Of a DNA stretch of 64,000 nucleotides, positions 1 to 9,513 are shown piece by piece. The notes beneath the pieces were generated by a model that made no database searches, was not told the origin of the DNA, and saw nothing but the letters and a program-made list of their open reading frames with translations. Source of the stretch: CAYQVO01 sp964421085 (GTDB taxonomy: Bacteria; Bdellovibrionota_C; UBA2361; CAYQVO01); NCBI GenBank assembly GCA_964421085.1, contig CAYQVO010000003.1, positions 69,920-133,919 on the forward strand, read 5' to 3'. Each line of letters opens with the position of its first letter. Position 1 is the stretch's first letter. Made by a program: the position numbers and the translations under genes.

Positions 1-75
1 ATTCCGGTTCGCTGCCAGTCGCGCATCTGCGCTTGTTGATTCAGGGGCAGTTCCCGGCGCAGTTCTGGTTGTCAT
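1..75 (-). CDS. Hypothetical protein, N-terminal fragment cut by the window edge
   Basis: An open frame runs leftward from an ATG (complement of 73-75) to the window edge: 25 codons, beginning MTTRTAPGTAPES. A good ribosome binding site (GAAGGAG, seven bases before the ATG) supports a real start. The visible part is rich in Thr, Ala and Pro, like a flexible N-terminus. It shows no recognisable domain, so no function can be given. It is divergent from the secreted protein at 283, and the two share the AT-rich region 76-282. Confidence 0.5.
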   Translation of the reverse strand, partial: MTTRTAPGTAPESTSADARLAANRN

Positions 76-210
76 TTCGGTACTCCTTCTCAATGAATAA
101 CTCGTACAAATACGTTATCGCTCCCAAAAGATGAGCCGTATCATTATTTCGGCAGTATCTATTCAACTAGAAGCAAAAATAAGAAAATCGCGTAAAAATC
201 AAATTAAAGT

Positions 211-238
211 TTGATTAAGGATACATTGCGCGTAGAAT
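211..238 (+). promoter_or_regulatory. Possible sigma-70-type promoter for the secreted protein gene
   Basis: TTGATT (211-216) and TAGAAT (233-238) are separated by 16 bases in an AT-rich stretch, about 45 bases before the ATG at 283. The match is by eye only. Promoter consensus in this organism is unknown. Confidence 0.3.
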
Positions 239-282
239 CGTAATAATCGTGGGTAGAGCATAAATTAATCAGGAGCTAAGCT

Positions 283-1188
283 ATGGCAAATGCAAATACA
301 GCAGCAGTTGGAGCCCTAATAGGTACGTTAGGTCTCGGCGGAGCTACCCTTCCGCCGGCAAGGGCAGCGGATACACCGGAACTACAGCCGGTGGCAAGGA
401 CTGCAGTCGCGGAGGCAGTAGATTCTCAGCGCACAGTCGACCAGGGTCAATGGGTGAAGACTCAGCTCCCCTTCGATCTGGTAAGGAAGTATCTTCCAAA
501 TGATCTGAGCCGGGCGCAAATAGAAAGATTTTACCGTATATCAATGGGAATTTTGTCCGGCCAGCAACCCTCCGTTGAAGATGCCCAATTCATAGACAGA
601 ATTCGGAGGCATAACGGACTCCGTATTGGCAGTCAGGACGGTCCGGCGGATGCAACTGGAAGTTGTATCCGACAGGAGGCGTGTCGGTTTGTCGTCATGG
701 CCTTTACCGGGTACACAAAGACAGACACCGTCAACGAGACGACTACTGTGACTAACACCGTCACTGTTCCTGGCCCCACGACTCAGGTTGAGGTACCCAC
801 TACTACCATTGTTCAATGCCAGTGCGATCAGGCACACCTGGCTCTCCAGGAAGCTATAGGCAGATGCGCTTCAAGAGAGGAAGTTGATCAGCTCAGAGAG
901 TGGGTCATGGGACTTACCAAAGTAGTTTACGAGGACAGGGGCCGACTCGACGAGCACCTGCGGAACCACCAACAGCAGGCCAGAACTCCGAATGTTGTCA
1001 TCAATTTCCACCCCGTAATCAATAACAACAGCTCAAGCAGCAGCTGGAGCATAGGTGGCCTCGCGCTTCAGACCGGTGCGAAGATCCTCTTTGGAGGTGA
1101 CCGCCGCGGCGGAGGTTGCCTGCGCCCGGATCCCTGTCCGCCTGTCAACTTTGGCAATACTCCTGGCGATTACACGGGATCGAGATAA
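283..1188 (+). CDS. Putative secreted protein of unknown function
   Basis: 301 residues. The N-terminus is weakly polar and then hydrophobic, with an ARA-AD site near residue 29, consistent with an exported protein. Residues about 145-170 form a low-complexity Thr/Val/Pro linker (repeated TVT, VPGPTT and PTTT). Next come a CQC motif near 176, a charged helical stretch (about 180-230) and a Ser/Asn-rich patch near 250-255. The tail is Gly/Arg-rich with CLRPDPCPP. No family is recognised. The start is supported by AGGAGCT ahead of the ATG. The last 19 bases overlap the 3' end of the convergent gene at 1170-3212. The linker and paired cysteines suggest an extracytoplasmic protein with a disulfide, which is inference. 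Confidence 0.7.
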   Translation: MANANTAAVGALIGTLGLGGATLPPARAADTPELQPVARTAVAEAVDSQRTVDQGQWVKTQLPFDLVRKYLPNDLSRAQIERFYRISMGILSGQQPSVEDAQFIDRIRRHNGLRIGSQDGPADATGSCIRQEACRFVVMAFTGYTKTDTVNETTTVTNTVTVPGPTTQVEVPTTTIVQCQCDQAHLALQEAIGRCASREEVDQLREWVMGLTKVVYEDRGRLDEHLRNHQQQARTPNVVINFHPVINNNSSSSSWSIGGLALQTGAKILFGGDRRGGGCLRPDPCPPVNFGNTPGDYTGSR

Positions 1189-3212
1189 GATCGGCGCTTC
1201 TGAAAATGCTCAAATACGGCCATGCCGCCTCTGTAATCTGCAGGGGGAGCATGGCCGACAATAGTTGCAGCCTCCTGCGTCACCAGGGATATGGCCTCGG
1301 AAACGGAATCGAGATATGGAAGCAGCTCATCAATATCGCGGGGAAATATTAAAGGCATGAATGAAGGGTCGAAAAGCGTTTCAAAGTACCGCTCTTCCAG
1401 CAACGATATCGCTTCAGCGTACGCTCCGACACGAACAAGAGTCAGAAAGGTTTGTCCGGAGATGTCGTAACGCCATGAGCATTTCAGCGGCAGTTCTTCC
1501 GCGAGCTTCAATGTATCCGAAGCTTTTTCGGGTTCGCCAAGCCTGAACTGCAGTTCGGCGATTCTTAAAAGCTGGTAAGAATAATATTCATTTACTTCCT
1601 CTGGCCTCCGGAATATGCCTCCGAGCGCTTCTTCTCTTATCCGTTCGCCAATCCTCCGGCATATGTTCAGACTTCTTTTTCTCAACTCTCCGATATCCAT
1701 TCGGGCTTCCTCCGCGGAAAGCGACTCAAAGAGAGCAGTCTGGGCCAGAGCTGTAATCTCGAGACTTTCGGTATTCGCAGCTGTTTCCGCCGCCTCCTGG
1801 AAAAGAAGCGCAGCTCGATCGGCCCCCAGCGGTCTCGCTCCGGAAAAAGCTATCTGAGAAAGCACGTCCGCCCGGTAGTCCGGGTCTTCAATCTCCGCTG
1901 CCGTCGCGATTGCGCTCTCGAAATCATGATTCAACATGAATTCATATGCCTGCGCGACTTTCGACTGCCCCTCCGTGCGGCGGACATCTTCCCACGGGAC
2001 GGCGATTTCCCTCAGTTTCGCAACAGCCTCTTCGTGTCTTCCCTCTGCTTCCAGAACACGCGCCTCTGCAAGTTCGGGGGTCTTTGGGCTCACCTTTGCG
2101 CGTTCAACCGAATATGCCGTCCGGTTATCGCACTCGTAAGGCCCATCCCCAAGAACCGGCATGAGAAAAGAATCAAAGTCATCGAGACCTTGTGTTTTTT
2201 CAAGCTGGACAAACTCCTCCAGAGCCTTATCCATTGCCTCGACTGTTGCTGTCTCCCCGGTGTAATAAGGCCGTTTTTCAGGATCATCCGGGATTTCGCC
2301 GGCGAGATCGTCTCTCAGCCCCTTAAACCAGATGCCGGCATGTTCGCTCCCCATGTAGCGCGAAACACTTTCAAGAAGATGGGAAAAAACCTCCTTCTGT
2401 TCGGATAAATCCTCGGGAACGGCTCTTGCGTGCGTCATAATCTGCTTTGTGAAGAAATCCGCCAGCGCCTCGAGCCTTTCCACGTCGGGCGCCTGATTAA
2501 AATCGAAGAGAATTCTCGATTGAAGTTGAGACATCATCCGCTCCTCACTAAGCGGAACTCTTCTCAGCGCAAAAGCTGCGGCTTCAAGCCTTTCCTTATC
2601 AGAGCCCTGTTTCAAGTCCTCTATAATATTCCGTAGAAGGCACTCCCTGTCTTCGTCGGTAATTTGCTCCAGAGCACTGTCAATACCGGCTTCAATCGCC
2701 TCCAGCGCGGGTGAATCCCTCCCGGATCGATCCATGTCTTTTTCCGCTTCACGCCGTTCAGGGTGAGCCTTAAGAACGCGCCCGAGGCCCATCGCAATTC
2801 CAGCAAGCTCTGCTGAAAAATGTCCTCGCAGTCTGAAATCTCCTATCTTCCCTGCCGCTATTGCTATCAGCGCAGCTTCTCCCCAGGCATTGCAGATTGC
2901 CGCAGTCCTTGCGATCCGAATTGTCTGATTCCGGAATTCCGCGGACATCTCACCCTCAAGCACCGGTGATATTGGCGAAACCATTATAGTATCTCGCTCC
3001 CCGGCTTTCATCTCCCACATATGCCGCGACTTCAGGTGCAGGATTACGGCTGCTCTTATACGGTTCCTTACAACGTCTTCAAATCCTGCGGGAATTCTCT
3101 TCTGCAGAGCCCATCTGTGCACTGGAGGAAGTAACGCATGCCCTCCCGCCTCACCCACAGAAGCGGATGCCGGTGCGGACAAAGGATCAGCGAGTGCCGG
3201 TTTATCGAACAT
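1170..3212 (-). CDS. Large alpha-helical repeat (TPR-like) protein, function unknown
   Basis: 680 residues, almost all predicted helix by composition (rich in Ala, Glu, Leu and Arg). The C-terminal half has helix pairs of TPR character, such as ARVLEAEGRHEEAVAKLREI, and spaced Ala/Gly-Leu positions typical of superhelical scaffolds. There is no signal peptide, membrane segment or catalytic motif, so a cytoplasmic protein-binding role is the modest inference. GGGGAAGC precedes the start. It overlaps the convergent gene by 19 bases and lies upstream of nothing else on its strand, so it is probably monocistronic. Confidence 0.7.
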   Translation of the reverse strand: MFDKPALADPLSAPASASVGEAGGHALLPPVHRWALQKRIPAGFEDVVRNRIRAAVILHLKSRHMWEMKAGERDTIMVSPISPVLEGEMSAEFRNQTIRIARTAAICNAWGEAALIAIAAGKIGDFRLRGHFSAELAGIAMGLGRVLKAHPERREAEKDMDRSGRDSPALEAIEAGIDSALEQITDEDRECLLRNIIEDLKQGSDKERLEAAAFALRRVPLSEERMMSQLQSRILFDFNQAPDVERLEALADFFTKQIMTHARAVPEDLSEQKEVFSHLLESVSRYMGSEHAGIWFKGLRDDLAGEIPDDPEKRPYYTGETATVEAMDKALEEFVQLEKTQGLDDFDSFLMPVLGDGPYECDNRTAYSVERAKVSPKTPELAEARVLEAEGRHEEAVAKLREIAVPWEDVRRTEGQSKVAQAYEFMLNHDFESAIATAAEIEDPDYRADVLSQIAFSGARPLGADRAALLFQEAAETAANTESLEITALAQTALFESLSAEEARMDIGELRKRSLNICRRIGERIREEALGGIFRRPEEVNEYYSYQLLRIAELQFRLGEPEKASDTLKLAEELPLKCSWRYDISGQTFLTLVRVGAYAEAISLLEERYFETLFDPSFMPLIFPRDIDELLPYLDSVSEAISLVTQEAATIVGHAPPADYRGGMAVFEHFQKRRSYLDPV

Positions 3213-3311
3213 GAAAAGAGCTTCCCCAAAAGTCTTTCACCGGTATTATCGCCTTTTTGGCGTCTTTGTTCATGAATCGGAGTGAAAATTCGGCGAAAAT
3301 AGCAAAAATAC

Positions 3312-4976
3312 CTATTCTTCGGGGCCGGACAGACTCGAGGTTGTCCACGCCTTCCCGTCCCATGCGTCGCCCTGAATCGTGTAATCCTTCAACGGAGGCA
3401 GATGAGACGCATTCCAGTTGTCGTTCTTCCAGTGATAATTGAAAAAATGGCGTTCGCGCCGCTCATTGGGTTTGAGCGACCAGAGAGATCGTCCATGAGG
3501 AAAAGAAGTCACTGTGGCAGGAAGATCCGTCAGCATTGCAGGCGCCGTGCTTACCTCGAGCGCGGCCCCCTTCCGGCCGGCTTTTTTGACAAGAAGAAGC
3601 GGCAGGGCTTTGAATATATTGGCTCTGGTGTTTTCAATCTTGAAATACCTGAGAAAGAAACCGTGATCCCCGAAGATGAAAATATCGGACTGATCGTACA
3701 CTCCCAGTCTCTTCAGCACATTCAGCACATCTTCCGCCAGACGCAGCGCGCACTGCGACTGCGCTCCAAAATCCCTCTGCGTCACACGATGATATTCAGT
3801 GGAGTAATTGCACTCCGGATCGAGTCTTACGGGCAGGTGGGGTATCATAAGATGGAAAAACTTGAACGAAGGAGGGCCCGGCTTAACCCTCGCATGTCGC
3901 TTCAGCGAATCAACAAACTCAAGGGTAGTCACATGCACGCTGGGCCCTTTTCGTTTTGAAAACCTCCGCTGGAGCCGCCAGCTCTGATCGTTGTAAATCC
4001 ATCGCTTCAGTGTTCCGGGGGCACTTCTGAAAAGAACTACATCAAACAGCTTCGCCGCTTCCGCCTTCTCCGGTCCTGAAACATCCGCCGCGGCGGCAGC
4101 GTGCAGAGACGTGCATGTCGATGCCTTTATGCCGCTGCAGTACCGGGTCATGGTCGCCAAATCCACCTGATATCCCTGTTCGTGAAGGAGTGACGGCAGC
4201 GATCGCGGCAGTACGTCGTTGAAATACTCTTTGAGAGTGCGGACATTGTCGTATGCAACCCCTGAAAGAACAGCCGGGATGCTCGGAAGGGTGGTCGGAA
4301 AAGGCGACAGCGTATTCTTGAAAAAGGTGAAATCTCTGAAAATCCCGGCGTATTTGGGCTCTTTTCGCATTATCCGCCAAAAGGTCGGCGCTTCGAATGT
4401 GTCGAGGACTACAAAGACGACATTTTTTTCAGGCGAAAACCTGTAAAACTCATCAAGCCCTTTCAATTCCCGCGATGTTTTCCATGTTCCGGAGTATGAA
4501 AAAGCCGCCGCAGCGATGTTTACGCACTGAATGGCGGTGATCAAGGCGGTGACGGGAATGACGCTCTTTGCGACCCGCTTCGAGAACACAACACACCCCG
4601 CAAGGATCAAGCCCCAGACCACGTAATCCCGCCAGACGAGGGCGTTATATTGAGTCCAGTCAATCTCCTTCCCGTCGAACTGCCCGACTTTCCAGATAAA
4701 AAAACTGCTCTGAAGGTAAAGGCAGATTCCGATGCCTGTAAGGAACGCAGCCGCATACCGGAAGATGATTGAAGGAAGGAGGTTTATTACAAGCGCAGCG
4801 CCAATGGCCGCGGGAACGCCCCGGAGGATAATGTGCTCAAGCAGGTTGAGCGGTCCCCCCGCGAATTCATCGGCATTTGCGGTGTAAAGCAGGAACGGAA
4901 TTACCAGAAGAAGCTGGAATCCCGGCAGGAAAACGACTGCAAATGACGGCAAAATACGGCGAAGGAGGCTTTCCAT
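3312..4976 (-). CDS. Membrane-anchored sulfatase-like (alkaline phosphatase superfamily) protein
   Basis: 554 residues. The N-terminal 150 residues hold about five hydrophobic segments. The soluble domain begins near residue 185 with the metal-binding strand VVFVVLDTFE. A probable nucleophile Thr lies in PFPTTLPSIPAVLSG. The second metal site is FIFGDHGF, near residue 450. This is the layout of periplasmic phosphoglycerol or phosphoethanolamine transferases and LTA-synthase-like enzymes. No CxPxR sulfatase signature is present, so Thr chemistry is more likely than formylglycine. The substrate is unknown; envelope glycolipid or glycan modification is the natural guess. It is divergent from purL, with about 180 bases between the starts. 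Confidence 0.75.
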   Translation of the reverse strand: MESLLRRILPSFAVVFLPGFQLLLVIPFLLYTANADEFAGGPLNLLEHIILRGVPAAIGAALVINLLPSIIFRYAAAFLTGIGICLYLQSSFFIWKVGQFDGKEIDWTQYNALVWRDYVVWGLILAGCVVFSKRVAKSVIPVTALITAIQCVNIAAAAFSYSGTWKTSRELKGLDEFYRFSPEKNVVFVVLDTFEAPTFWRIMRKEPKYAGIFRDFTFFKNTLSPFPTTLPSIPAVLSGVAYDNVRTLKEYFNDVLPRSLPSLLHEQGYQVDLATMTRYCSGIKASTCTSLHAAAAADVSGPEKAEAAKLFDVVLFRSAPGTLKRWIYNDQSWRLQRRFSKRKGPSVHVTTLEFVDSLKRHARVKPGPPSFKFFHLMIPHLPVRLDPECNYSTEYHRVTQRDFGAQSQCALRLAEDVLNVLKRLGVYDQSDIFIFGDHGFFLRYFKIENTRANIFKALPLLLVKKAGRKGAALEVSTAPAMLTDLPATVTSFPHGRSLWSLKPNERRERHFFNYHWKNDNWNASHLPPLKDYTIQGDAWDGKAWTTSSLSGPEE

Positions 4977-5095
4977 TTGGAATTTATAGGGCGGTTTTAT
5001 GTAAAATTCCAGCGGAAGTTGGTATATTTCCGTCTACCAGAGAGAACTCCGGATGACATGTGCCGCGCCGGAGCGACGCGCAGGCGCGCACTCAT

Positions 5096-5120
5096 TCTGC
5101 GCCTCTGTGTCTCTGTGGCC
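5096..5120 (+). repeat. Short dispersed-type intergenic repeat (CTCTGTGTCTCTGTGG class)
   Basis: The sequence TCTGCGCCTCTGTGTCTCTG followed by TGGCC lies in the 180-base gap before purL. Motifs of this kind (alternating CTCTGTG/TCTCTG) recur in intergenic DNA of many unrelated bacteria and often create spurious reading frames reading LRLCVS. Only this copy is seen in the window, so repeat status rests on general recollection rather than on a second local copy. Confidence 0.35.
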
Positions 5121-5156
5121 GAAAAAACGATGGTCGAACGAAACAAAAAAGGACGC

Positions 5157-8100
5157 ATGAACACTACCACTATATTCAACGGAGAAACCGAAGTCTTCCT
5201 TGTAGAAAGCGAAGAGTCTCTGAACAAAGAACAGACAGCCCGCATTGAATGGATGCTGAACGCAAAGAAGCAGAGCGCCTCTTCCGTTCCAGGGCTGTTC
5301 GTCGGCCCGCGCAAAGAACTTGTTTCGCCCTGGTCCACAAATGCGGCCGAAATCGCAAAAAATATCGGCGTAAACGGTATCAGCCGCATCGAGCGCTTCG
5401 AGCGGATTGACGAGAAAGCAGCCGAAAAAATCGATCCCATGACCGAGGCGGTATACAGAGGCCTCACTGCCGCTTCTCTTGTCGTGGAGGGAGAACCGGA
5501 GAAGTCCTTTGCTGTTTCAGACATCGCCCGTTTCAATCAGGAAGCGGGACTCGCCCTTTCGACGGAAGAGATAGAGTATCTCCAGCGGACAAGCGCAGGC
5601 CTGGGACGTCCCCTCACAGATTCCGAGCTTTTCGGTTTTGCCCAGGTTAATTCTGAACACTGCAGACACAAGATATTCAACGGCACTTTCATAATTGACG
5701 GAAAGCAGCAGCCGAAAAGTCTCTTCGGCATGATCAAGGAAACGTCCGCGGCATCGGGAGAGAATCTCGTTTCTGCATACAAGGACAACGTTGCGTTCCT
5801 CAAAGGGCCGCGCATCTCGCAGTTTGCGCCGAAAAACCCGTCGAAGCCCGATTTCTTCGCGCTCGAGGATATTGGTTCAGTAATTTCCATAAAAGCTGAA
5901 ACCCACAATTTCCCGACGACAGTCGAGCCTTTCAGCGGGGCATCCACCGGAAGCGGAGGCGAAATCCGCGACCGCATGGCGGGCGGCAAGGGAAGCATTC
6001 CGCTGACAGGGGCCGCTGTTTACATGACCGCATACCCTCGTCTGGAAGGATCAACTGCGACCCGGTATCAGAACCGTCATGCTGCGCGCAAATGGAAATA
6101 TCAGACACCTGCCCAGATTCTCATCAAGGCGTCCAACGGCGCGTCGGATTTCGGAAACAAGTTCGGCCAGCCTGTTATAGTCGGTTCGCTTCTTACATAC
6201 GAAGGCGAAACAGGCGGAGAGCTTTCCGCCTATGATCGCTGCATAATGCTCGCCGGCGGAGTGGGCTACGCAAATGAAAAGCATGCCATCAAGGAACATC
6301 CGAAGAAAGGCGACAAGATAGTCCTTCTTGGCGGCGATAATTACCGGATCGGAATGGCGGGCGGTTCCGTAAGCTCCGTGGGCGGCGGTCAGTATTCACA
6401 GGCACTGGAGCTCAGCGCCGTTCAGCGCGCAAACGCGGAAATGCAGAAGCGAGTTTACAACGTAATCCGCGGTCTAATCGAACTCGGCGAGAACCCGATA
6501 AAACTGGTGCACGATCACGGCGCCGGGGGCCACATGAACTGCCTCACCGAACTCGTGGAGCCCGCGGGAGGAAGGGTTTATATTGCCGCTCTTCCTGTCG
6601 GCGACAAGACGCTTTCGGTCCGCGAAATCATCTCCAATGAATCGCAGGAGAGAATGGGTCTTGTCGTGTCGCCTGATGCTCTGCCGCTTGTTGAAGCGCT
6701 TTGCGAGCGCGAGCGTTCGCCGTTTTATGTAATCGGGGAAATCGATGGTTCGGGCGCCATCGTGTTCGAAGATAAGGACGGTTCGAAGCCTGTCGACCTC
6801 CCGCTCGAAATTCTTCTTGGAAGCTCCCCGAAATTGATCATCAAAGACGAGACAGTGGAGGTAAACCGCAGGCCCATCTCATTCGAGCCGAAAAGCGGTG
6901 AGGATGTCGTAAAGACTCTCCGTGATGTGCTTTCGCTTGAAGGAGTCGCGTGTAAAGACTGGCTCACCAACAAAGTGGACAGGACCGTCACGGGCCTTAT
7001 CGCGGCACAGCAGTGCGTCGGCCCCTTCCATCTTCCGCTTGGAAACGTGGGAGTTGTCGCGCTTGATTACTCAAGCGGGAAAGGCATAGCAAGCGCAATC
7101 GGCCATGCGCCCGCTCCTGGACTTATCGACGCGCGCGCCGGTTCAATCCTTAGTCTTGCCGAAGCCCTCACGAATCTGATATGGGCGCCCCTGAAAAATG
7201 GACTGAGCACGGTGGCTCTCAGCGCAAACTGGATGTGGCCTGCAAAACAGAAAGGGGAAGACGCCCGCCTCTATCGCGCCGTCGAGGCCCTGTCGGAAAC
7301 CGCAAAAGCTATCGGTATTCCGGTGCCCACGGGCAAAGATTCGCTCTCAATGACGCAGAGATATGACGATGGAGCGCAGGTTAACGCTCCTGGAACTGTG
7401 ATTATCACCGCCGTCGGAGAAGTGGAGGAGTTCAGAAAATGCGTCACTCCTGATCTGAAGCCCGTGGTGGAAAGCTCTCTGCTTTACGTAGACTTGAGCA
7501 GCCTTTCTTCGACCCCGCTTGGGGGAAGCGCGCTTTCTCAAGTGCTTTGCGAGCTCGGCAATGAGGCCCCGACAGTCGGCGACATCAGCCGTTTCAAGAA
7601 GGGGCTCGAAGCAGTTCAGCAGCTCATCAAGGAAGAAAAGATTCTGGCAGGACATGACGTGTCCGCAGGCGGTGTAATCACGGCCCTTTGCGAAATGGCA
7701 TTCGCCGGAGATCTCGGAATCCGGATTAATGTCGAAGGAGTCTCCAATCCTGCTCACTTCCTTTTCTGCGAAAAGCCTGCAGTCATTCTTCAGGTTCCGG
7801 AAAAAGAGAAAAATTCGGTTTCCGAAATTTTCAGGAACTCCAATCTGGAAGTCCTGGAGTTCGGAAAACCCCAGGGCGCGCCTTCAATTGATGTTGCGGC
7901 AGGCGCGTTGTCGTTCTCCCAGTCTGTCGCTGAACTGAGAAAGGTGTGGTTCAAGCCTTCAATGCTTCTCGATTCCATGCAGACAAAGAACAACAAGGCG
8001 GCTGAAAGGTACGAAAATCTCGGCAAATACCCCCTCTCTTATGTTTTCCCGAAAGAATTTACGGGCAAAGCATCCGTCCTGGGTGTGGATCTCGAGCGCG

Positions 8101-8885
8101 GAAAGCCTTCAGGGATCAAGGCTGCGATAATCCGCGAGAAGGGCACAAATGGCGACCGCGAGATGGCGTTCTCGATGTATGCCGCGGGGTTCGACGTGAA
8201 GGATGTCACTGTAAGCGATCTCATGGCAGGACGTGAGACTCTCGATGACATTAATTTCATAGTGTTCCCCGGCGGATTCTCCAACAGCGATGTGCTTGGC
8301 GCGGGAAAAGGGTGGGCAGGAGCTCTCAGATACAACGATACTGCCTACAGGGCAATCAAACGCTTCATGGAGCGGAAAGACACCCTTTCGCTTGGAGTGT
8401 GCAACGGCTGCCAGCTGATGACTGCGCTCGATATGGTTTATCCTGAGCACTCGAACAAAATCGAAATGCGCCGGAACACGTCGTGCAAGTTCGAAAGCAC
8501 CTTTATCAATGTCGAAGTGCAGCGGACGAAGAGCGTTCTATTGAAGGATCTTGCCGGCTGCAGGCTCGGAATATGGATTGCTCACGGCGAGGGCCGTTTT
8601 CACCTTCCGGAAGGGGAGTCAGCATACGATATAGCCTTGAAGTTCACGACGGACGCCTATCCGGCGTGCCCGAACGGCGCCGATTTCAACGCGGCAGGAA
8701 TTGTCTCTGCCGATGGAAGGCATCTTGCGATGATGCCTCATCTCGAGCGCTCATTCATGCCCTGGCAGTGGCCGTATTATCTGAGCGAAGACGCAAAAAA
8801 GGCCCATGAAGTAACTCCATGGGCCATTGCGTTTGCGAGCGCCTTTAACTGGGTTCGCGCGGCGAAGGGTGGCGAGGCGGGCTAA
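5157..8885 (+). CDS. purL: Phosphoribosylformylglycinamidine synthase, long single-chain form
   Basis: Catalyses the ATP- and glutamine-dependent conversion of FGAR to FGAM in purine synthesis. With the start at 5157 the protein has 1242 residues, so it is the long form with all three parts in one chain: N-terminal PurS-like region, two PurM-like synthase halves and a C-terminal class I glutamine amidotransferase. The amidotransferase shows the nucleophile loop LGVCNGCQL and the later His/Glu region HGEGRFH. The synthase core has HCRHKIFNG, KAETHNFPTTVEPFSGAST and PTGKDSLSM. ATG 5157 has AAAGGAC just upstream. The longer frame back to 4977 runs through repeat-like DNA and has no family match. 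The stop overlaps the convergent gene at 8882 by 4 bases. Confidence 0.96.
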   Translation: MNTTTIFNGETEVFLVESEESLNKEQTARIEWMLNAKKQSASSVPGLFVGPRKELVSPWSTNAAEIAKNIGVNGISRIERFERIDEKAAEKIDPMTEAVYRGLTAASLVVEGEPEKSFAVSDIARFNQEAGLALSTEEIEYLQRTSAGLGRPLTDSELFGFAQVNSEHCRHKIFNGTFIIDGKQQPKSLFGMIKETSAASGENLVSAYKDNVAFLKGPRISQFAPKNPSKPDFFALEDIGSVISIKAETHNFPTTVEPFSGASTGSGGEIRDRMAGGKGSIPLTGAAVYMTAYPRLEGSTATRYQNRHAARKWKYQTPAQILIKASNGASDFGNKFGQPVIVGSLLTYEGETGGELSAYDRCIMLAGGVGYANEKHAIKEHPKKGDKIVLLGGDNYRIGMAGGSVSSVGGGQYSQALELSAVQRANAEMQKRVYNVIRGLIELGENPIKLVHDHGAGGHMNCLTELVEPAGGRVYIAALPVGDKTLSVREIISNESQERMGLVVSPDALPLVEALCERERSPFYVIGEIDGSGAIVFEDKDGSKPVDLPLEILLGSSPKLIIKDETVEVNRRPISFEPKSGEDVVKTLRDVLSLEGVACKDWLTNKVDRTVTGLIAAQQCVGPFHLPLGNVGVVALDYSSGKGIASAIGHAPAPGLIDARAGSILSLAEALTNLIWAPLKNGLSTVALSANWMWPAKQKGEDARLYRAVEALSETAKAIGIPVPTGKDSLSMTQRYDDGAQVNAPGTVIITAVGEVEEFRKCVTPDLKPVVESSLLYVDLSSLSSTPLGGSALSQVLCELGNEAPTVGDISRFKKGLEAVQQLIKEEKILAGHDVSAGGVITALCEMAFAGDLGIRINVEGVSNPAHFLFCEKPAVILQVPEKEKNSVSEIFRNSNLEVLEFGKPQGAPSIDVAAGALSFSQSVAELRKVWFKPSMLLDSMQTKNNKAAERYENLGKYPLSYVFPKEFTGKASVLGVDLERGKPSGIKAAIIREKGTNGDREMAFSMYAAGFDVKDVTVSDLMAGRETLDDINFIVFPGGFSNSDVLGAGKGWAGALRYNDTAYRAIKRFMERKDTLSLGVCNGCQLMTALDMVYPEHSNKIEMRRNTSCKFESTFINVEVQRTKSVLLKDLAGCRLGIWIAHGEGRFHLPEGESAYDIALKFTTDAYPACPNGADFNAAGIVSADGRHLAMMPHLERSFMPWQWPYYLSEDAKKAHEVTPWAIAFASAFNWVRAAKGGEAG

Positions 8886-9445
8886 AACCCGAACCTCAAT
8901 CCCATCGTGTATGCCTGCGCTTCATGCTCGAGGAAGTCCGCGTTGAACAGCACGGCGACGGGATCGAATACTTTCACAAGCGCCCCGACAAAGAGCTCAT
9001 TCAAATTGTCATCATCCCTGTGGTTCCAGCGGTAGCCTCCGTTGAGCTCAAAACCGCATATCGGCTGCGAACGGAACTCGGGGCCTATGTAAAAACGGTT
9101 TTCGTTCTCGGTTCCCATCAGATCCACGTGCACCCGCTCGTAAATTCCGCCGAGTCTTCCGACAAGATGAAACTCGGGGATTACCGGATAATACCCGCCG
9201 ATACCATAGATGAAGCTGTTTACATTGGCGTGCTCGGCCGCATCGTAATTATACCCCAGCTCTCCGAAGAGATAATTTGCGGGCGAAATCGACAGGTGTG
9301 TCACGAGTCCGTTGAAGTTTTCGCCGTGTTCAGGATCCGTCAGCCTGTAAGCGAGATCGAAAGTATTGTAGCTCATAATCGGATCGGCCTTGAGCCCCGA
9401 AAACGGCATGAGAGCGAGTACGGCGATTATAAATAGCTTTTTCAT
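8882..9445 (-). CDS. Small outer-membrane beta-barrel-like protein
   Basis: 187 residues with a clear signal peptide (MKKLFIIAVLALMPFSGLKA-D). The mature part has alternating polar and aromatic residues, many Tyr, Phe and Gly, and a terminal Phe (GLRFGF), typical of eight-stranded outer-membrane barrels recognised by the BAM complex. No specific family is identified; a small porin-like or adhesin-like barrel is possible. Convergent with purL with a 4-base overlap. The palindrome at 9514-9568 lies 68 bases before its start. Confidence 0.65.
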   Translation of the reverse strand: MKKLFIIAVLALMPFSGLKADPIMSYNTFDLAYRLTDPEHGENFNGLVTHLSISPANYLFGELGYNYDAAEHANVNSFIYGIGGYYPVIPEFHLVGRLGGIYERVHVDLMGTENENRFYIGPEFRSQPICGFELNGGYRWNHRDDDNLNELFVGALVKVFDPVAVLFNADFLEHEAQAYTMGLRFGF

Positions 9446-9513
9446 AGAACCATCCCCCCGACGGAAAAATTACCTGCGTTCACGATGTCAAAGGAAACCG
9501 CCCGGGGCAAGAC

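Noticed and set aside
4977..5156. N-terminal extension of purL by 60 codons
   Set aside because: The extension crosses a known type of intergenic repeat and matches no PurL; the ATG at 5157 has a ribosome site.
4997..5536. 179-codon minus-strand frame inside the purL region, and other long minus-strand frames within purL
   Set aside because: Shadows of a certain gene; the composition is Ser/Arg-rich as expected from antisense reading.
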